From: Candidatus Pelearchaeum sp.
GTDB lineage: Archaea > Thermoproteota > Nitrososphaeria_A > Caldarchaeales > Caldarchaeaceae
Reading direction: 5' to 3'
NCBI GenBank assembly: GCA_015520425.1
Contig: WAQC01000049.1
Location: 1 to 15,862, forward strand
Length of the DNA: 15,862 nucleotides
Both the position numbers and the translations under genes were made by a program. Below are positions 1 to 6,705 of the stretch, one piece after another. How positions within the stretch are numbered: the first letter of the stretch is position 1; every line of letters begins with the position of its first letter. The notes below the pieces were generated by a model. The model had not been told where the DNA came from. It ran no database searches and saw only the letters and a list, made by a program, of their open reading frames with translations.

Positions 1-454
1 GTATAGCATACTCAATAGTTGGGATGGGTATCTCCAGCTGCGTTAGAAAGACCGAACAACCAAGCAAGGCCTCGCGCGCCCTATCAACATCATCTCGCGT
101 TATATGCTCATCAACCCCTGGCGCGACACCTATCATGTTCCTGCCCATCCTATCCACGAAGATTAGAGCCACGCATGTCGGGTGGGCCGCATCTATTGTT
201 ACATGCTTTGTTATCACGCCGTTCTTCCTCAGCCCCTCAAGCGCCACCTCCCCCAGCATGTCGCGGCCGACTTTACTTATCAGATAAGACTCCGCTCCCA
301 GCCTGGCCGCTGCCACCGCCTGGTTAGCCCCCTTCCCGCCCAACGCGAGCTTTAGGTTATGGCCTATTACAGTCTCACCCACCTGCGGAAGCCTGTCAGC
401 CACTAAAACATAATCTACATGCGTCGCTCCCAAAACAGCTAACCTAACGCTCAT
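1..454 (-). CDS. Ribokinase-family (PfkB) sugar kinase, C-terminus cut by window edge
   Basis: About 151 N-terminal residues are visible, starting at the ATG at 454-452 (MSVRLAVLGATHVDYVL). PfkB-family kinases phosphorylate sugars or nucleosides with ATP in the cytoplasm. The N-terminal family signature is present: a beta strand leading to an aspartate (THVDYV), and the glycine-rich substrate-binding motif LALGGKGANQAVAAARLG near residues 37-53, followed by ISKVGRD. This pattern is closest to ribokinase, but the ATP-site motif and the catalytic GAGD aspartate lie beyond the window, so the substrate is uncertain. A TATA-like AT-rich box at 489-500 predicts a short leader of about 15 bases. The upstream neighbour on the same strand is the small thioredoxin-like gene, with about 200 bases between them, so this is probably an independent transcript. 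Confident as a PfkB kinase, less so as ribokinase proper. Confidence 0.9.
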   Translation of the reverse strand, partial: MSVRLAVLGATHVDYVLVADRLPQVGETVIGHNLKLALGGKGANQAVAAARLGAESYLISKVGRDMLGEVALEGLRKNGVITKHVTIDAAHPTCVALIFVDRMGRNMIGVAPGVDEHITRDDVDRAREALLGCSVFLTQLEIPIPTIEYAI

Positions 455-488
455 TCCCAACTAACCATCCAAGCCCCTAAACACTCGT

Positions 489-500
489 AATAAAAATATA
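489..500 (-). promoter_or_regulatory. TATA box for the PfkB kinase
   Basis: Read on the minus strand this is TATATTTTTATT, the most AT-rich stretch upstream of the kinase. Its centre lies about 41 bases before the ATG at 454, predicting a start near 469 and a leader of about 15 bases. Inference from archaeal promoter spacing. Confidence 0.5.
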
Positions 501-528
501 GATTGGATTGATTTACTGAGAAGAAATT

Positions 529-537
529 CTTATAAAC
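529..537 (+). promoter_or_regulatory. Plus-strand TATA box with no protein gene downstream
   Basis: CTTATAAAC matches an archaeal TATA element. Transcription would begin about 26 bases from its centre, near 559, which is where a run of hairpins begins. No plausible plus-strand protein gene follows until 1010, and 660-935 is a gene on the opposite strand. Confidence 0.4.
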
Positions 538-558
538 AAACATAACGCCGCGGTGAAA

Positions 559-656
559 AGGCGTAGATGCTACGCTACGCGTTTTCTCCCAAACGCGCAC
601 GCTTCAAATACGGCACAACCCCTCCTATGGAGCGGCAGTATAAGCGCATCTAGCGG
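559..656 (+). ncRNA. Candidate small structured RNA (tandem hairpins)
   Basis: Seen directly: GCGTAG (561-566) and CTACGC (570-575) form a perfect 6-bp stem with a 3-base loop. Right behind it CGCGTTT (578-584) and AAACGCG (591-597) form a perfect 7-bp stem with a 6-base loop. CTCC (622-625) and GGAG (629-632) give a weaker third hairpin. TAGATGC (564-570) is also complementary to GCATCTA (646-652), which could close the region or compete with the first hairpin. A TATA box at 529-537 would start transcription near 559. I recognise no RNA family; there is no convincing C/D box pair and no tRNA fold. The 3' end is a guess. Confidence 0.3.
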
Positions 657-659
657 TTG

Positions 660-935
660 CTACATCTTATACTCGCTCTCAAGCCAGCGGTAAAACTCGT
701 CGCTACATATGAAGCTGAACTCAGGTAGCCCCTCAACCTTAATCCTGCCGTCTATGACTATCGTAGGCACGCAACGTATCCTATACTCGCGCGCCTTCTC
801 CCTAACCCGCTCATAATCCCTGCTCAAGTCATGAACCTCCAACACACAGCCAGCGCACTTCCCCAACTCAATCATATTCTTCACGCGCTCACACAGAGGG
901 CAGCCGCCTACGAAGAGCTCTATATGGTGTGGCAT
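660..935 (-). CDS. Small thioredoxin/glutaredoxin-like protein with CPLC active site
   Basis: A 91-residue protein with a thioredoxin fold: beta strand IELFVGG, redox motif C12-P-L-C15, and the cis-proline motif CVPT (Pro57) followed by IVIDGRI. Such proteins reduce disulfides or carry thiols in the cytoplasm. A second CxxC pair (Cys27, Cys30 in KCAGC) and two more cysteines (55, 77) make it unusually cysteine-rich for its size. The GGCPLC start followed by a CxxC about a dozen residues later matches a small glutaredoxin-like family I know from bacteria and archaea; its partner is unknown. The ATG at 935-933 lies about 26 bases from the centre of a TATA box at 957-965, so the mRNA should be leaderless, which supports this start. 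It diverges from the cyclotransferase gene across a 74-base gap. Confidence 0.85.
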   Translation of the reverse strand: MPHHIELFVGGCPLCERVKNMIELGKCAGCVLEVHDLSRDYERVREKAREYRIRCVPTIVIDGRIKVEGLPEFSFICSDEFYRWLESEYKM

Positions 936-956
936 GTTATAATCATCGTAGAGCTG

Positions 957-965
957 TATAAAAAG
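957..965. promoter_or_regulatory. Shared TATA element between thioredoxin-like and cyclotransferase genes
   Basis: TATAAAAAG on the plus strand, CTTTTTATA on the minus strand. Its centre (961) is 26 bases from the ATG at 935, ideal for a leaderless minus-strand transcript. On the plus strand it would start transcription near 987, leaving a 23-base leader before the ATG at 1010; a second weaker box (TTTGATAAAC, 968-977) could serve that gene instead. Confidence 0.6.
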
Positions 966-1009
966 GGTTTGATAAACGATAAGTAGGAAGCTGCCCCACC
1001 ATACTCTCT

Positions 1010-1831
1010 ATGTGTAGCCTCCTCCTCTTCGTCTATGGTCTGCTGAGGTGCGGGTTCAACCTACATAACAGGCTTAAGGACTCTAGGCTCGTGGGTAAGG
1101 GGTTCATAGAGGGCTACAGGCTCATAGACCTAGGAGCATACCCAGGCGCGGTTATGGGCGATGGACGAGTCTGGGGAGAGGTGTATGAGATAGGCGAGAG
1201 CCTGCTGGAGGAGCTGGACAGGGTTGAAGACGTTGAGAGCGGCCTCTACAGACGCGTGTCCGTGGATGTCTATTTTGATGAAGATAAGAACTTCCGCGAG
1301 TCCGCGCAGTTCTACGAATACACGGGAAACCAGGTGGAGAATGCCAGGGTAATAGAAGACGGCGACTACGCTGGCGGGAGGGGATGCTTAAACTACTTCG
1401 CATACGGCTCCAACATGGCTTCGCGCAGACTCGCCGAGAGGAACGTTAAACCAGTCAGGAGAATACCAGCAATCCTAGAGGAATATGAGCTCACCTTCAA
1501 CAAAAGATGCGGCAACGGCGCATGCGCCAACATAGAGCCAAGCAAAGGCTCGCGGGTATACGGCGCTCTCTACACAATAACCCTCAGAGAGCTGGAAACA
1601 CTAGACCAATATGAGGACCATCCAAAAAGCTACACCCGTAGGGTTGTCCGCGTCCATGATAGGGACGGCCAGAATTACTACGCCGAAGCCTACGTCGCTA
1701 ACGCGCTCCATAAGGTAGAGGGATTGAGACCAAGCGACAGTTATCTCAGCTACATCGTTGATGGGTTGCTTGAGCTGGGCTGGGAAGAAGAGGCCAAGCG
1801 CGTAGCGGAGAAGTACGGGTATAAACTCTAA
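1010..1831 (+). CDS. Tandem gamma-glutamylcyclotransferase-fold protein (two GGCT-like domains)
   Basis: The 273-residue product appears to hold two copies of the gamma-glutamylcyclotransferase (GGCT/AIG2-like) fold. Domain 1 (about 1-120) starts FVYGLLRCGFNLHNRL, the AIG2/GGACT-type YG-x-LR motif, and carries the acid Glu73 in LDRVEDVE followed by YRR. Domain 2 (about 127-273) starts NYFAYGSNM, the classical GGCT substrate loop, and carries Glu202 in LDQYEDHPKSYTRR. Family members convert gamma-glutamyl amino acids or gamma-glutamylamines to 5-oxoproline plus the free amine, using a glutamate as general acid/base; both domains keep that residue. Single-domain proteins of 120-180 residues are usual, so this is a fusion of two subfamilies. 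The natural substrate is unknown. It diverges from a thioredoxin-like gene and is followed 46 bases later by an MFS transporter. Confidence 0.82.
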   Translation: MCSLLLFVYGLLRCGFNLHNRLKDSRLVGKGFIEGYRLIDLGAYPGAVMGDGRVWGEVYEIGESLLEELDRVEDVESGLYRRVSVDVYFDEDKNFRESAQFYEYTGNQVENARVIEDGDYAGGRGCLNYFAYGSNMASRRLAERNVKPVRRIPAILEEYELTFNKRCGNGACANIEPSKGSRVYGALYTITLRELETLDQYEDHPKSYTRRVVRVHDRDGQNYYAEAYVANALHKVEGLRPSDSYLSYIVDGLLELGWEEEAKRVAEKYGYKL

Positions 1832-1877
1832 AGAAGCGCCCTCCTCCCCTCCTTTCTCGCGGCCACGGCGATGCTGG

Positions 1878-3062
1878 TTGGGTAAGGTCTACTACGGCTG
1901 GGTTATTGTTGGGGTAGCGTTTGTAAGCGTCTTGGGCGCTCACGGCTTCGGCAGGTTCGCATACTCGCTACTGCTTGAAGACATGCGCTCGTCGCTGGGC
2001 GTTGATTACACCAGCATGGGGCTTATTGAGTTCGGCAACTTCCTCGGCTACATGGCGCTCGCAACTATAGGCGGCTTCCTAGCGAGCAGATACGGCTCAA
2101 GGATTGTCATGACGGTCGCGGCTCTGCTCATGGGCGCGAGCATGATAGCAACGTCAAGAGTTTCCGACACGTTCTCAACGTTCATCACACGGCTATTCAC
2201 TGGACTTGGAAACGGCGGCCTCTACCTCCCAGCGGTTGTCCTACCCTCAATCTGGTTCCCACACCACTTGAGGGGAAGAGCTACTGGCATAGTCGCTGCT
2301 GGGATAGGCTCTGGCTTCGCCGCCGCTGGCATAGCGGTTCCAGCGATAATACAGGCATACCCGCCAGAGGGATGGCGCTACGCGTGGATATACATGGGAG
2401 CAGCGCTCATAGCAATAGCCCTCCTCGTAGCAACGTTGGTGAGAGACAGGCCAGATAAGCCAGCCAGAGGAGAGCAGCAAACGCGCACACCAGCCCCTGC
2501 GTGGGGTGATGTCCTCCTCTCACCCAATCTATGGATTATAGGATTCACATACCTCGCCTACGGCTTGTCATACATAATCTACATCACATACCTGGTGGCT
2601 TACATGGTGAGCGGCATCGGTATAGAGACAGGAGCGGCGGGTAGGATATTCTTCATGGCTGGTGTGCTGAGCATATCAAGCGGCTTCATCTGGGGCTTCG
2701 CATCCGATAAGATTGGACGTAGGGCTGCGATAAGCCTAGCCTATACGACGCTTGCTATCGCGTATCTGGCGATAACCGCTGGAACGCCTCAGTTTGCCGC
2801 CGCTTCTGCCGCTATCTTCGGGATAGCTGCGTGGAGCGTCCCAACACTGGCAGTAGTGGCGGCAGCGGATACGGTTGAGCAGCACCTACGCTCAGCAGCG
2901 GGAGGCTTCGTAACAATATTCTTCAGCGCTGGCCAGGCTGTAGGCGCTCCGCTTGGTGGATACATAATAGACGCCCTAGGCTTTGCAGCGGCTTTCCAAG
3001 CCGCCGCCATAATCTCGCTGGCTGGCGCGGTTTTGGCCCAGCTCATAAGGCGGGCGCGCTAG
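1878..3062 (+). CDS. Major facilitator superfamily transporter
   Basis: A 394-residue protein with about twelve hydrophobic segments and a charged central loop (around residues 190-210, RDRPDKPARGEQ), the two-times-six layout of MFS carriers in the cell membrane. The cytoplasmic loop 2-3 motif appears as GGFLASRYGSR, and its second-half copy as WGFASDKIGRR. The RxFTGLGNGG segment of helix 4 and the FGRFAYSLLLEDM segment of helix 1 resemble YbfB/YjiJ or oxalate/formate-type carriers, but the substrate cannot be read from sequence. The start is TTG at 1878; an ATG at 1871 is out of frame and hits a stop after four codons. The gene lies 46 bases behind the cyclotransferase and may be cotranscribed, suggesting export or uptake of a related amide or amino acid. 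Its stop overlaps the convergent EndoQ stop by three bases of a CTAG. Confidence 0.88.
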   Translation: MGKVYYGWVIVGVAFVSVLGAHGFGRFAYSLLLEDMRSSLGVDYTSMGLIEFGNFLGYMALATIGGFLASRYGSRIVMTVAALLMGASMIATSRVSDTFSTFITRLFTGLGNGGLYLPAVVLPSIWFPHHLRGRATGIVAAGIGSGFAAAGIAVPAIIQAYPPEGWRYAWIYMGAALIAIALLVATLVRDRPDKPARGEQQTRTPAPAWGDVLLSPNLWIIGFTYLAYGLSYIIYITYLVAYMVSGIGIETGAAGRIFFMAGVLSISSGFIWGFASDKIGRRAAISLAYTTLAIAYLAITAGTPQFAAASAAIFGIAAWSVPTLAVVAAADTVEQHLRSAAGGFVTIFFSAGQAVGAPLGGYIIDALGFAAAFQAAAIISLAGAVLAQLIRRAR

Positions 3063-4351
3063 TAGTAGCGGTCAAGCGTGCCGCTTGTCCTTCCGCTCTC
3101 GCTCTTCCCACCACCCTCCAGCATCAAACGACCATAAACACCATCATAACCAGGCGTGAATCTCAGCCTATCCTCGCGCATCGCCGCTATAAGCTCGGCA
3201 AGCCTAGGCCCCGCCTGCTCCCTGATAGATTCTATAGACGCGTCTAGGAGTATGTTGAACTCGTTGCCAAAGGCTTCTATGAGTTTTAGGTATTGTTTCC
3301 AGACCTTCTGGCTCATCAGCTTCGCCTCCGCCTCTGGCCCCATGCCGAGGGAGACGGCGATAAGCTCCTGTAGGGGTAGGAGGCGTATGAAGCCTATAGC
3401 GTCTGGTGGTGTGTAGCCAGGCTCGCGGTCGGCCAGCTCCTCAACCCTGTCGTCAACGCCCTTGGTGAGCTTCCTCCCACAGACGGGGCATTTGTATCCG
3501 AGTTTCCTGGCCTCGGAGGGGCTTACAGGCCCGAAGCTGCACCTACGATGGCCAGACCAGTGATACTTCCCATACTCAGGCGGAACCTCAACCGTCATCT
3601 TTATCCTGCTCCTATCCCGCTTCCTAACCGCGTCTATCAACTCGCGGTAAGATGGTCTTGGGAGCTCAAACACCACCGCCTCGCGGCCTATTCTGTACGG
3701 ATATGGGCTGTGGGCATCCGAGCTGCTTAGCAGCACATACCTATCCAGCCAGCTACAGCGATAGTTCATGGGCGGGTCGCTGCTGAGCCCAGTCTCTATC
3801 GCGTGTATGTGCTTCGTCTGGTCTTCGTAGCATTCCTCAACCCTATCAACGCCGCTGAAGGCTCCGAAGATGCTCCACCAGGGCGTCCACGCGTGGGCTG
3901 GGAAGACGAGGTTATCGCGCGAGGTTGCCATCACTATCTCCACAAGCTCTGCTGGCGTTATCTCCAGCACAGGCCTACCATCTGCGTCTATGTTCCCATA
4001 CGGCTTGAGCAGGTCGCGGAGCTGGTGAGCTATCTCAAAGCTGGGCATCAGGATTACGTGGTGTATCCTCCTGGCCTTCCCGCTCAGCTCGTGGACTGTC
4101 GCAACCTCCGTCTGGACGATGAAGAAGATTCCGCGATACTCTCCGCTTCGTGAGACGTAGAGGCCAGAGCCCTCCAGCTCCTCTAGGCTCTCCTCAAGCT
4201 CGGCAAGCCAAGTAGGGTGGAGCGCGTCCCCAGTTCCGAGGAGGTTAAGCCCCTTAAGCTGCGCATAATAGCTAATCTCATCAACGCGCATCTTGTCGGA
4301 TGTCGCGCCAGAAAAACGGCTATGGAGCTGTAGGTCTGCGATAAACCTCAA
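3059..4351 (-). CDS. Endonuclease Q (PHP-domain nuclease for deaminated bases)
   Basis: The 430-residue product has an N-terminal PHP phosphoesterase domain with its metal ligands visible: D6-L-Q-L-H10, GTGDALHP (Asp42, His45), Glu82, PAHAW (His153) and SSSDAHS (Asp212, His214). A zinc-binding segment follows (His264 or His268, Cys271, and CPVC at 288-291), then GVDDRVEELADR and a helical tail. This order is diagnostic of endonuclease Q, which nicks DNA 5' of uracil, hypoxanthine, xanthine and abasic sites in Thermococcales and some other archaea and bacteria. The only usable start is TTG at 4351-4349; an in-frame stop lies five codons upstream. A TATA-like box at 4384-4392 predicts a leader of about 11 bases. 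The last 30 residues are low-complexity and Gly/Ser-rich; EndoQ from Pyrococcus ends in a PCNA-interacting peptide, but no clear QxxLxxFF-type box is visible here. Confidence 0.88.
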   Translation of the reverse strand: MRFIADLQLHSRFSGATSDKMRVDEISYYAQLKGLNLLGTGDALHPTWLAELEESLEELEGSGLYVSRSGEYRGIFFIVQTEVATVHELSGKARRIHHVILMPSFEIAHQLRDLLKPYGNIDADGRPVLEITPAELVEIVMATSRDNLVFPAHAWTPWWSIFGAFSGVDRVEECYEDQTKHIHAIETGLSSDPPMNYRCSWLDRYVLLSSSDAHSPYPYRIGREAVVFELPRPSYRELIDAVRKRDRSRIKMTVEVPPEYGKYHWSGHRRCSFGPVSPSEARKLGYKCPVCGRKLTKGVDDRVEELADREPGYTPPDAIGFIRLLPLQELIAVSLGMGPEAEAKLMSQKVWKQYLKLIEAFGNEFNILLDASIESIREQAGPRLAELIAAMREDRLRFTPGYDGVYGRLMLEGGGKSESGRTSGTLDRYY

Positions 4352-4383
4352 GCGCCATCCACGCTAAAGCGAAAATGCGCGGG

Positions 4384-4392
4384 GCTTAATAG
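4384..4392 (-). promoter_or_regulatory. TATA box for EndoQ
   Basis: CTATTAAGC on the minus strand, centred 37 bases before the TTG start, predicting initiation near 4362. The intergenic space (4352-4467) is shared with the plus-strand LUD promoter. Confidence 0.4.
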
Positions 4393-4423
4393 CGTTTCAA
4401 TCAAGGGGGGAGGGCTGTATCTG

Positions 4424-4434
4424 GTTAAAATTAT
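4424..4434 (+). promoter_or_regulatory. TATA box and ribosome site for the LUD gene
   Basis: GTTAAAATTAT (4424-4434) predicts transcription from about 4456, leaving a leader of about 12 bases that contains GAGGT (4456-4460), a Shine-Dalgarno-like match seven bases before the ATG at 4468. Confidence 0.45.
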
Positions 4435-4467
4435 GGCTTGGAGCTTTGGTTGTTAGAGGTTTAGCCG

Positions 4468-5022
4468 ATGCTTGGAAACGCGCGGCTGGCTGGTCTCTTC
4501 AGGGAGCGTTTCGCCGAGCAGGGTGGTAAGGTCTATGAGACGCGCACGTTTGGTGAGGCTGTTCTTACGCTTACCAACCTGTTGGTGGGGCAGGGTGTCC
4601 GCCGCGCTGTTGTTGCGCGTATGAAGGGCGATGCGCGCGAGCATGTGCTGAGGAGCGTCAGGTCTGCTGGGATAGAGGTGATAGAGCCCTCAAACAACGC
4701 TCCACACGAGATAAACATGGCCGACGCTGGGATAACGATGCCAGACCTCGCCGTCGCGGAGACAGGCACGCTAGTAGAGATAACACAAGACCAGAAAGAC
4801 AGGCTAGTCTCCACAATACCCAGGATACACGCCTGCCTCCTAAACAGGGAGAACATCGTCAGAAGACTTCAAGACCTGGCTGGCGTGATGAGCGAGGAGA
4901 TAAAGAATAGAGGGGCTGTAATCACGCTAATCTCAGGGCCCAGCAAGACCGCTGATATAGAGCTTAGGCTGGTTGTGGGCGTTCATGGCCCGCATCAGGT
5001 TCATGTCATCCTCTATGGGTGA
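4468..5022 (+). CDS. LUD-domain protein, LutC/YkgG-like
   Basis: A 184-residue protein made of a single LUD domain. Recognisable blocks are the mid-domain DLAVAETGTLVEIT segment (about residues 91-104) and the C-terminal signature SGPSKTADIE followed by GVHGP and VHVILYG, as in LutC/YkgG. In bacteria LutC works with the iron-sulfur proteins LutA and LutB in lactate oxidation. Neither partner is in this window, so the lactate role is not supported by context, and LUD proteins in archaea are often found alone. The ATG at 4468 has a short leader with GAGGT upstream. The gene runs toward hisB, with only seven bases between the two stop codons. Confident in the domain, not in the function. Confidence 0.85.
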   Translation: MLGNARLAGLFRERFAEQGGKVYETRTFGEAVLTLTNLLVGQGVRRAVVARMKGDAREHVLRSVRSAGIEVIEPSNNAPHEINMADAGITMPDLAVAETGTLVEITQDQKDRLVSTIPRIHACLLNRENIVRRLQDLAGVMSEEIKNRGAVITLISGPSKTADIELRLVVGVHGPHQVHVILYG

Positions 5023-5029
5023 TTGTGTT

Positions 5030-5605
5030 CTACATGCTCTCCTTCGTTGATGGAACCCCAGAGCGCCGCGGGTCTTGCTCAATTGCTTGGCGAAGGGCTA
5101 GGGCTAACGCCTTAAACACCGCCTCAACCTTATGATGGTCATCCTCACCTGCTAAAACCCTAACATGCACAGCAGCCTCCAGCGACATAGCTAGGCTCTC
5201 AAGGAAATGCACCAGCTCGCTTACTGGTATGTCCTCTATAGCGTCTAGCTTTGTGCGTAGCTTGATTACTGGCTTCGGCCTCTTTACGAGGTCAATCGCA
5301 GCTAGTGCTAGTGCCTCGTCCATCGGTGTTATGGCGTAGCCAAACCTCCTGATGCCGCGTCTCTCGCCTAGGGCTTCGGATAACGCCCTGCCCAGCACGA
5401 TACCCACATCCTCTATAACGTGGTGGCGTAGGTCTCCCTCTGCGCGTAGGTTGATGTCTATGAGCGAGTGTTTGGAGAGCGTGGCGAGCATGTGGTCTAG
5501 AAACCTTATCCCCGTCGCCACGTCATAAACGCCCTCGCCATCAAGATTTACCTCAGCCACGATATTGGTCTCCGCAGTTCTTCTCTTTACTCGCGCCGTC
5601 CTCAA
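5030..5605 (-). CDS. hisB: Imidazoleglycerol-phosphate dehydratase
   Basis: 191 residues, the usual size of the monofunctional enzyme, which dehydrates imidazole glycerol phosphate to imidazole acetol phosphate with two metal ions per site. Metal-binding and family motifs are all present: FLDHML (35-40), HHVIEDVGI (61-69), PMDEAL (94-99), and DDHHKVEAVFKALA with His157, His158 and Glu161. The C-terminal VPSTKE is also typical. The second histidine motif reads GEDDHH where GxNxHH is common, a conservative Asn-to-Asp change. The start is TTG at 5605-5603, overlapping the hisC stop as TTGA, so translation is probably coupled. It is the last gene of the hisG-hisD-hisC-hisB run, ending seven bases from the convergent LUD gene. 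Confidence 0.95.
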   Translation of the reverse strand: MRTARVKRRTAETNIVAEVNLDGEGVYDVATGIRFLDHMLATLSKHSLIDINLRAEGDLRHHVIEDVGIVLGRALSEALGERRGIRRFGYAITPMDEALALAAIDLVKRPKPVIKLRTKLDAIEDIPVSELVHFLESLAMSLEAAVHVRVLAGEDDHHKVEAVFKALALALRQAIEQDPRRSGVPSTKESM

Positions 5606-6705
5606 CCACTACCACCCACTAACGAGGAGAAAGCCCTGATAACGGTATCGTTAGCCTCGCGCCTCCCTACGGTTATCCTGAAGCAAGTCCCCAGGCCTGG
5701 AAGCCCCTCAATTACCCTAGCCATGACACCGTGCTCGGCTAGTGTTCTCCTGGCAGTTGCGGCATCTACGCTGGCTGTTAGGAATATGAAGTTAGCCTGT
5801 GAGGGGAATGCTCTCACGCCGCTTACCTCGTTGAGGCGTTGTATCAGCCTTGAGCGCTCTGCCTTAAGCTCCTCCGCCGCCTTCAAGGCGTGGTCAAGGT
5901 ATCTCAAAGCCCTACGCGCAACGGCCAGCGAGAAGCTGGGAACGTTAAACGGCGGAACAACCCTGACGAAGGCATCAACAACATCGCGGGGGGCTATGAG
6001 ATAGCCCACGCGGAGGCCAGCGAGGCCGAAGAATTTGGAGAATGTGCGGAGGACTATGAGGTTGTCATATCTCTCAACGTCTCTGACCATGCTATACTCG
6101 CCGAAGTCAGCGTATGCCTCGTCAACCACCACAACCCCAGCGGCGGCCTCAACAATAGCTAGTATATCATCACGCCTAAACTGGTTTGCCGTCGGGTTGT
6201 TGGGGGAGCATATGAAGACCAGGCCAGACCTACGCGCCTCCTCCGAGAGGCGCTCCACATCAAGCTCAAAACCATCGCCGCGTAGTGGTGTTGATGAGTA
6301 TCTGAGGCCTAGTATCCTGCATCGCGTCTCGTAGCTGGGGAACGTCGGGGATATTGAGGCAACGCCATAGCCAACCCCGAAAGCCTGGACGAGGAGCTCA
6401 ACGAGCTGGTCAGCCCCACAGCCCAGGGCAATCAAATCGGAGCCAACACCAAGCCAACGCGATATATCCTCACGCAATAGCTGAAACTCCTCAACAGGAT
6501 AGAAGCGAGGGTCAACCTCTTCTATGGCTTCTAGCAGTATCCGTCTTAGGATGTTGCTGTCTATGAAGTGGTTTTCGTTGGCGTCCAGCTTTAGCTTCCA
6601 TTCCTCGCGCCTCTCTGGCCGCGGCGATGGTGTGAAGGGAGCTATCTCCGTGAGCCTCCTCTTCTGGGACTCAAGAATCCCGCGCTTCAAGGTTCTACTC
6701 ACCAA
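5602..6705 (-). CDS. hisC: Histidinol-phosphate aminotransferase
   Basis: A fold-type I PLP aminotransferase of 367 residues that moves an amino group from glutamate to imidazole acetol phosphate. Visible landmarks are the DANENHF substrate segment (41-47), SPNNPT (167-172), the cofactor aspartate/tyrosine DEAYADF (195-201), and the PLP lysine Lys224 in TFSKFFGLAGLRVGY. The first 35 or so residues, rich in Arg and Lys, are a little longer than in compact homologues, and GTG at 6702 is an equally good start to TTG at 6705; both overlap the 3' end of hisD (by 8 or 11 bases). The position between hisD and hisB supports HisC over a general aminotransferase, although archaeal HisC enzymes can also act on aromatic amino acids. 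Confidence 0.94.
   Translation of the reverse strand: MVSRTLKRGILESQKRRLTEIAPFTPSPRPERREEWKLKLDANENHFIDSNILRRILLEAIEEVDPRFYPVEEFQLLREDISRWLGVGSDLIALGCGADQLVELLVQAFGVGYGVASISPTFPSYETRCRILGLRYSSTPLRGDGFELDVERLSEEARRSGLVFICSPNNPTANQFRRDDILAIVEAAAGVVVVDEAYADFGEYSMVRDVERYDNLIVLRTFSKFFGLAGLRVGYLIAPRDVVDAFVRVVPPFNVPSFSLAVARRALRYLDHALKAAEELKAERSRLIQRLNEVSGVRAFPSQANFIFLTASVDAATARRTLAEHGVMARVIEGLPGLGTCFRITVGRREANDTVIRAFSSLVGGSG

Noticed and set aside
19..327. Plus-strand reading frames opposite the ribokinase-family gene
   Set aside because: The minus strand gives the clear PfkB signature; the plus-strand translations are low-complexity Pro/Arg/Ser-rich.
603..609. TTCAAAT resembling a tRNA T-loop
   Set aside because: The flanking five bases do not pair, and no acceptor, D or anticodon arm can be built around it.
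455..659. C/D box or H/ACA guide RNA in the first intergenic gap
   Set aside because: No RUGAUGA-CUGA pair at proper spacing and no convincing H/ACA boxes; only a generic hairpin RNA candidate is kept.
1871..1885. ATG just before the MFS gene as its start
   Set aside because: It is out of frame with the transporter and meets a stop after four codons.
3803..4153. A 116-residue plus-strand reading frame inside EndoQ
   Set aside because: It lies antisense to conserved catalytic residues of a well-supported gene and its translation shows no recognisable domain.
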